Below are positions 20,316 through 21,394 of a stretch of DNA of 21,394 nucleotides, piece after piece. The position numbers and the translations under genes are program-made. The notes below the pieces were generated by a model. The model had not been told where the DNA came from. It saw only the letters and a list, made by a program, of their open reading frames with translations, and made no database searches. The stretch is from positions 1 through 21,394 of the forward strand of contig BLJB01000545.1 of NCBI GenBank assembly GCA_013423325.1. The letters run 5' to 3'. Each line of letters starts with the position of its first letter. Position 1 is the stretch's first letter. The DNA comes from Usnea hakonensis (taxonomy: Eukaryota > Ascomycota > Lecanoromycetes > Lecanorales > Parmeliaceae).

Positions 20316-21309
20316 CCTTTACTCTAAAGATAAAATATTTACTATATTTTATTATTATCTTATATATAATAAAAAAGGAGACTTTTAATATAATTATCTC
20401 TAAGCTAATTAGAGTAATAAATACTCTAATTATAAATTTAACTATTTTTATAATAATAGTAATATTATATAGAAGTCTACTATTTTTAATAACTCTAAAT
20501 AGAATAGCTTCTCTAAGAGACTTAATTAAGATTTAAAAAATAATATCTTTATTATAATAAAAAAGATTAATCTTTCTATAGAGTACTAGCCTTAATTAAT
20601 AATAGTAGCTAGTTATTTATATAATTATTATTTTATTTAAAGCTATAAATTAATTCTATATAAAGTTAAAATTAATATCTAATTAAGATTAAAATATCTT
20701 CGTTCTATTAGCTTCGATAGCTAGTATCTTACTTAAAAACCTAATACTAGTTAGAAGACTAGTTAGAATTATATAATTATTAAAAACTCTACTAGACTTC
20801 TAGAATATAAAGATAATTAAATCTATTAAATATTATTAGAGGATAATAGAATATTCTATACCTTATAAATAATATAGGGGAAGATTCTATCTAAATTTCT
20901 ATATATTAAATAGCTAAAGCCTCCCCTAATAAAGGAAATATTATTACTATTATTAATAATATTAATTTAATCTAGAAAAGGCTTAATACCTATTATTATA
21001 GATCTCTAAATTATTATTATAGAAGATAAACTAGTATCTCTTTTTACTTTTACTTCTAGAGCCTCTATATTTATATTTTCTACTTCTATAACTAATTTAC
21101 TAATATTAATATCTACTAATATATTACTAATTTCTAATTTAAATATAAATTTAGAATTATTTAGATCTCTCGTAAATTATTTTAAATTATAATATTATAA
21201 TCTCTTATTAGATCTACTAGCCTTATTTATATCTATTATTTAGAAATTCTACGAGCTTAAGAGCTATAATAAAGTAGTCTTAAATAATAATTTTAATAAT
21301 AATAATTAG
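20316..21309 (+). pseudogene. Copia copy A gag-pol remnant, right part (integrase to RT linker)
   Basis: Resumes the integrase interrupted at 5569: YSKDKIFTIFYYYLIYNKKG aligns to LRSKGEVFAVFRRYLIRNERG of B, followed by NKYSNYKFNYF for the second catalytic block and NSFSKRLN for NGSSERLN. It passes through the linker into LALFISII-stop-KFYELKSYNKVV, matching LALLVSIVRESYEPKSYDEAV of B, and ends at TAG 21307-21309 where B has the Trp of DDW. One frame change relative to the start of this part suggests a small indel. The LINE tail on the other strand cuts it off before RT. Confidence 0.87.
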
Positions 21310-21394
21310 AATTTTGAATTTTTTTTGAATTTGAATTTATACGTCGTGTCTACCTAAACTTCGAAAGGTAATTACGGGATCCTTTGACTCTTAT
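21310..21394 (-). mobile_element. 3' end of a second LINE-like copy
   Basis: Read on the minus strand it ends in AAATTCAAATTC, eight A and TTCAAAATT, then passes into copy A. Its outer 76 bp are identical to 865-940. The rest lies right of the window. Confidence 0.7.

Noticed and set aside
865..21394. The whole interval as one giant transposon with terminal inverted repeats
   Set aside because: Both repeats cut copia genes in mid-frame, end in A-rich tails facing inward, and the left one follows a LINE ORF1 remnant. Two LINE ends explain this more simply.

Overview
The window looks like transposon-packed heterochromatin from a filamentous ascomycete (Pezizomycotina). Over most of its length CA and TG dinucleotides are almost absent and TA is in excess, which is the signature of repeat-induced point mutation (RIP: C-to-T on either strand, favouring CpA). 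Coding frames are broken mainly by TAA/TAG in place of Gln or Trp codons. I see no host gene, tRNA, rRNA or CRISPR array. Species cannot be named from this sequence.

The layout is a stack of nested Ty1/copia retrotransposons between two inward-facing ends of a non-LTR (LINE-like) element. (1) 1-940, + strand: C-terminal part of a RIP-damaged LINE ORF1 with zinc knuckles, then a 3' end and an A-rich tail. (2) 941-4082, - strand: copia copy D (gag, part of protease, leader, primer site, 5' LTR), cut off at its left by the LINE. (3) 4083-5569 continued at 20316-21309, + strand: copia copy A, same family as B and D, the oldest host copy. (4) 5570-20310, + strand: copia copy C, a second family, inserted in A's integrase with target-site duplication GAAAT. 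(5) 10825-18366, - strand: copia copy B, the youngest, inserted in C's RNase H with duplication ATATT. (6) 21310-21394, - strand: the 3' end of a second LINE copy, whose last 76 bases are identical (inverted) to 865-940.

Removing B and one ATATT restores C's RNase H frame exactly. Removing C and one GAAAT restores the integrase alignment of A to B. The order A, then D and C, then B fits base composition: A and D are extremely AT-rich, C is intermediate, and B is near normal and broken almost only by RIP-type stops in one continuous gag-pol frame of about 1,627 codons. The LTRs of B differ from each other at four sites, all G/A.

Points of most interest: a primer-binding site matching the anticodon region of initiator tRNA-Met in all three leaders; a pair of CACGTG boxes in an LTR half shared by both copia families; a LINE that passes from ORF1 to its 3' tail with no reverse transcriptase; a 299-bp insertion with 7-bp duplication in B's leader; a Cys in place of the protease active-site Gly; and a variable (Asp-Arg-Tyr) repeat in gag.
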